This document shows, one piece after another, positions 59,009 to 64,000 of a stretch of DNA of 64,000 nucleotides. Positions within the stretch are counted from its first letter, which is position 1; the number at the start of each line of letters is the position of its first letter. The notes beneath the pieces were generated by a model. The model saw only the letters and a list, made by a program, of their open reading frames with translations. It was not told the DNA's origin and made no database searches. Source of the stretch: Rosa chinensis (taxonomy: Eukaryota; Streptophyta; Magnoliopsida; Rosales; Rosaceae); assembly GCF_002994745.2 (NCBI RefSeq), contig NC_037090.1:7127501-7191500 (forward strand). The letters run 5' to 3'. The position numbers were made by a program, and so were the translations under genes.

Positions 59009-60942
59009 CTTTCAGTAACTTTCTGTTACAACTCTGAGCTCTCTTCACCAATGTTTTAAAACGCTGAGGCGTAGGCCGAGGCGTTTTTTGGTGAGCCTCA
59101 AGAAGGCGTTCGCCTTGAGGAGTAAGGCGTAAGCCTTGCGTATAAAAAACCTATATTGATGTAATTATTACTCTTATATATACCACATTAAGAGTGACCA
59201 AAAGAACATTATTAATTGTCATTCACTCATAATATACATATAACCAAAACATAGCATCCTATCAATTACATATAATATACAATTGCTATTACACAAAATC
59301 ATGCAATCTGCCAATTATATGAATATTACATATGATTCACCTGCACCTGCTTCTTCAATGTTACAACACTATGGATATAACTTAATCACTTCTATAGAAA
59401 TATCATACAAATTATTAGATCCATACCTTCTTCAAATTCACAACAACAACAAAAAAGAAGTATAACTTGCCAGCAAACAGAAGTGAGGATTTTGGGACTC
59501 ATAATTTTCTGCTCATAGGCTAATTTATACTGGAATCTGAACTGGGGATTAAAGACCATTGAATGACACCATTCAAAGCACAGCTGAATACGATAAAAGA
59601 TTTGATGGGGGACCTAACAATGATGTCCACTATGTTGTTCCAACAAGTGATTTCCCAGCATTGAAACTGCTTTTACTTTTGGCTGGAGCAGGATGATGCA
59701 AGTTGTTAAAATTATGTTATTTTCAGTTTCTTAACAAAATAGAAAAGGCCAAATGACAAGCACTCCCAAGAGGCTAGTATAAAAGAACTCAAACGCTCAT
59801 ATATAGTCCATTTGTTGTAGAACAACTAGGAGATTCCATGAAATACTGGGTTCTGGTTATGCAAATGGAGAGGTCGGCCAAATGATCTACGAAGACTGAA
59901 ATGATTAAGAGTTTTCTCTTTGCATCAAACTTTTTTGAATTAATTCTCAACTGTATTATACTTCTTAGACTCTAAGAATAATGGATATATGGATACACGC
60001 AAAAACCAATTCAGACTTTGATCAAGTTGATCAATCAAAATAGATTATTTCAACAAATGCAGAATTCCATGGTTGTGCTGTCTAAGAAATAGGTCAAGTG
60101 TGGAGCTAGCGTACAAGAAAAATTCTAAATGAAATCCAACCCAGCAGAGAGGAACTTCATACCTACAAATGGCCTGCTGCGAATCGAACTCCAATACCTT
60201 CAAATTGACTGACTCCTAACTCGAACTCTGGGTTAGGGATTGAATTCGGCTCTCCAACACTCGCAGCGACCTAGAGAGGCTTTTTAAACCACAATCGTTT
60301 CAAAACAACGTCGTTTCTCTTTTGTTGCTGCGCCTTGACTTGACAGTTCAAAAACACAAGACTAAACTGATACAAACCCAAATACAAGTACGCCAAAATG
60401 GGTCAGTTTAAATGCAACCAAATAGTAAATACCATCTTGTTCCAAGCTAAACACAAAAGTCTATAACTTTATGCATACAATCGAACAAACACAAGCACAA
60501 GTTTTCATCTCAGTGCAAAATTCCAACCAATGATAATCATTTGAACTATCACGTTCTACGCAACTAAATAGTAAATACCACCATATCAAGCTGATTTATA
60601 TTGCACAAAGTCTTCAACTCTATACATTACCCACAAGCACAACGCTACCATATCACAGTACCATTTCAGTTAAATCTAATTGAAAAGCTATTCAATCTCA
60701 TTGCGTCAAGTTTTCAAATACCATTCTGTTCAAAACATGTCGACGAAAGAACCCATTTTGACAAAGAAAATACAAATACATTAGAGAAAAGATCGAAACT
60801 TTGTCTGGTACTGAGAGTTTGAGATGAAATTTTTTTATATATAAAATCACCCAAATCCGAGCCATTAGCAATTACAAGGAATTAGAAATGAGACTATTAA
60901 CAAAGAAAGAACTGGGAGAAACCCAGATAAAGTTTACCTTTT
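59009..60942 (-). other. Leader intron of the small membrane-protein gene (inferred)
   Basis: No coding features. 59055-59145 is a GC-rich insert full of gaggcgt / aaggcgt motifs (cgctgaggcgtaggccgagg) within AT-rich DNA. Short open frames at 59283-59465 and 60601-60822 are unsupported. Confidence 0.45.
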
Positions 60943-61010
60943 GAGCCAACAATCCTGGAGGGGCTCTGAGAATGAGTGAGAGACTGATTGTGAAACTGTT
61001 AGAGAAAGCG

Positions 61011-64000
<2,990 letters not shown>

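Overview
The window is eukaryotic plant nuclear DNA: AT-rich, intron-split genes, and a dense load of Ty1/copia, LARD, CACTA, MULE-like and LINE-like elements. The gene content points to a eudicot. The F-box proteins resemble the SLF/SFBB class, and a class III (S-RNase lineage) T2 ribonuclease lies nearby, which together suggest Rosaceae (Rosa/Fragaria/Potentilla type). This species guess is inference.

Layout. 1-2.9 kb: a MUSTANG-type domesticated Mutator transposase gene (PB1 + MULE + SWIM, minus strand, running off the left edge). 4.8-13.5 kb: a PLP-dependent L-cysteine desulfhydrase-like gene (copy 1), cut near its 3' end by a full-length copia element (4906-12089) with identical 326-bp LTRs and a GTTGT target duplication. 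14-16.9 kb and 20.1-23.1 kb: two copies of a composite locus in which an SLF-like F-box gene is followed within about 160 bp by a three-exon cyclic phosphodiesterase (2H family). Splice sites would fuse the two in frame. Between them lie a desulfhydrase remnant and a non-autonomous TIR element with an 8-bp target duplication; a relative sits at 23.7-25.1 kb. 26.7-29.5 kb: a non-autonomous CACTA element (TSD AGT). 29.6-30.5 kb: the S-RNase-like T2 ribonuclease. 34.7-47.3 kb: a decayed copia element whose 5' LTR is split by a 7.4-kb LARD with 2.06-kb LTRs. 47.4-48.3 kb: a LINE-like retroposon with a 9-bp TSD. 49.9-50.25 kb: a minisatellite. 52.8-54.2 kb: the intact desulfhydrase. 58.5-61.0 kb: a small conserved membrane protein gene. 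62.3-64 kb: a phytepsin-type aspartic protease, cut by the right edge.

How it fits together. The desulfhydrase copies and the F-box/phosphodiesterase copies form a duplicated unit later invaded by transposons. F-box plus S-lineage RNase is the gene pairing of RNase-based self-incompatibility loci. The phosphodiesterase adds an enzyme class that acts on 2',3'-cyclic phosphates, the products of T2 RNases. Whether this is an active S-locus, a paralogous S-like locus or a coincidence cannot be decided from the sequence alone.
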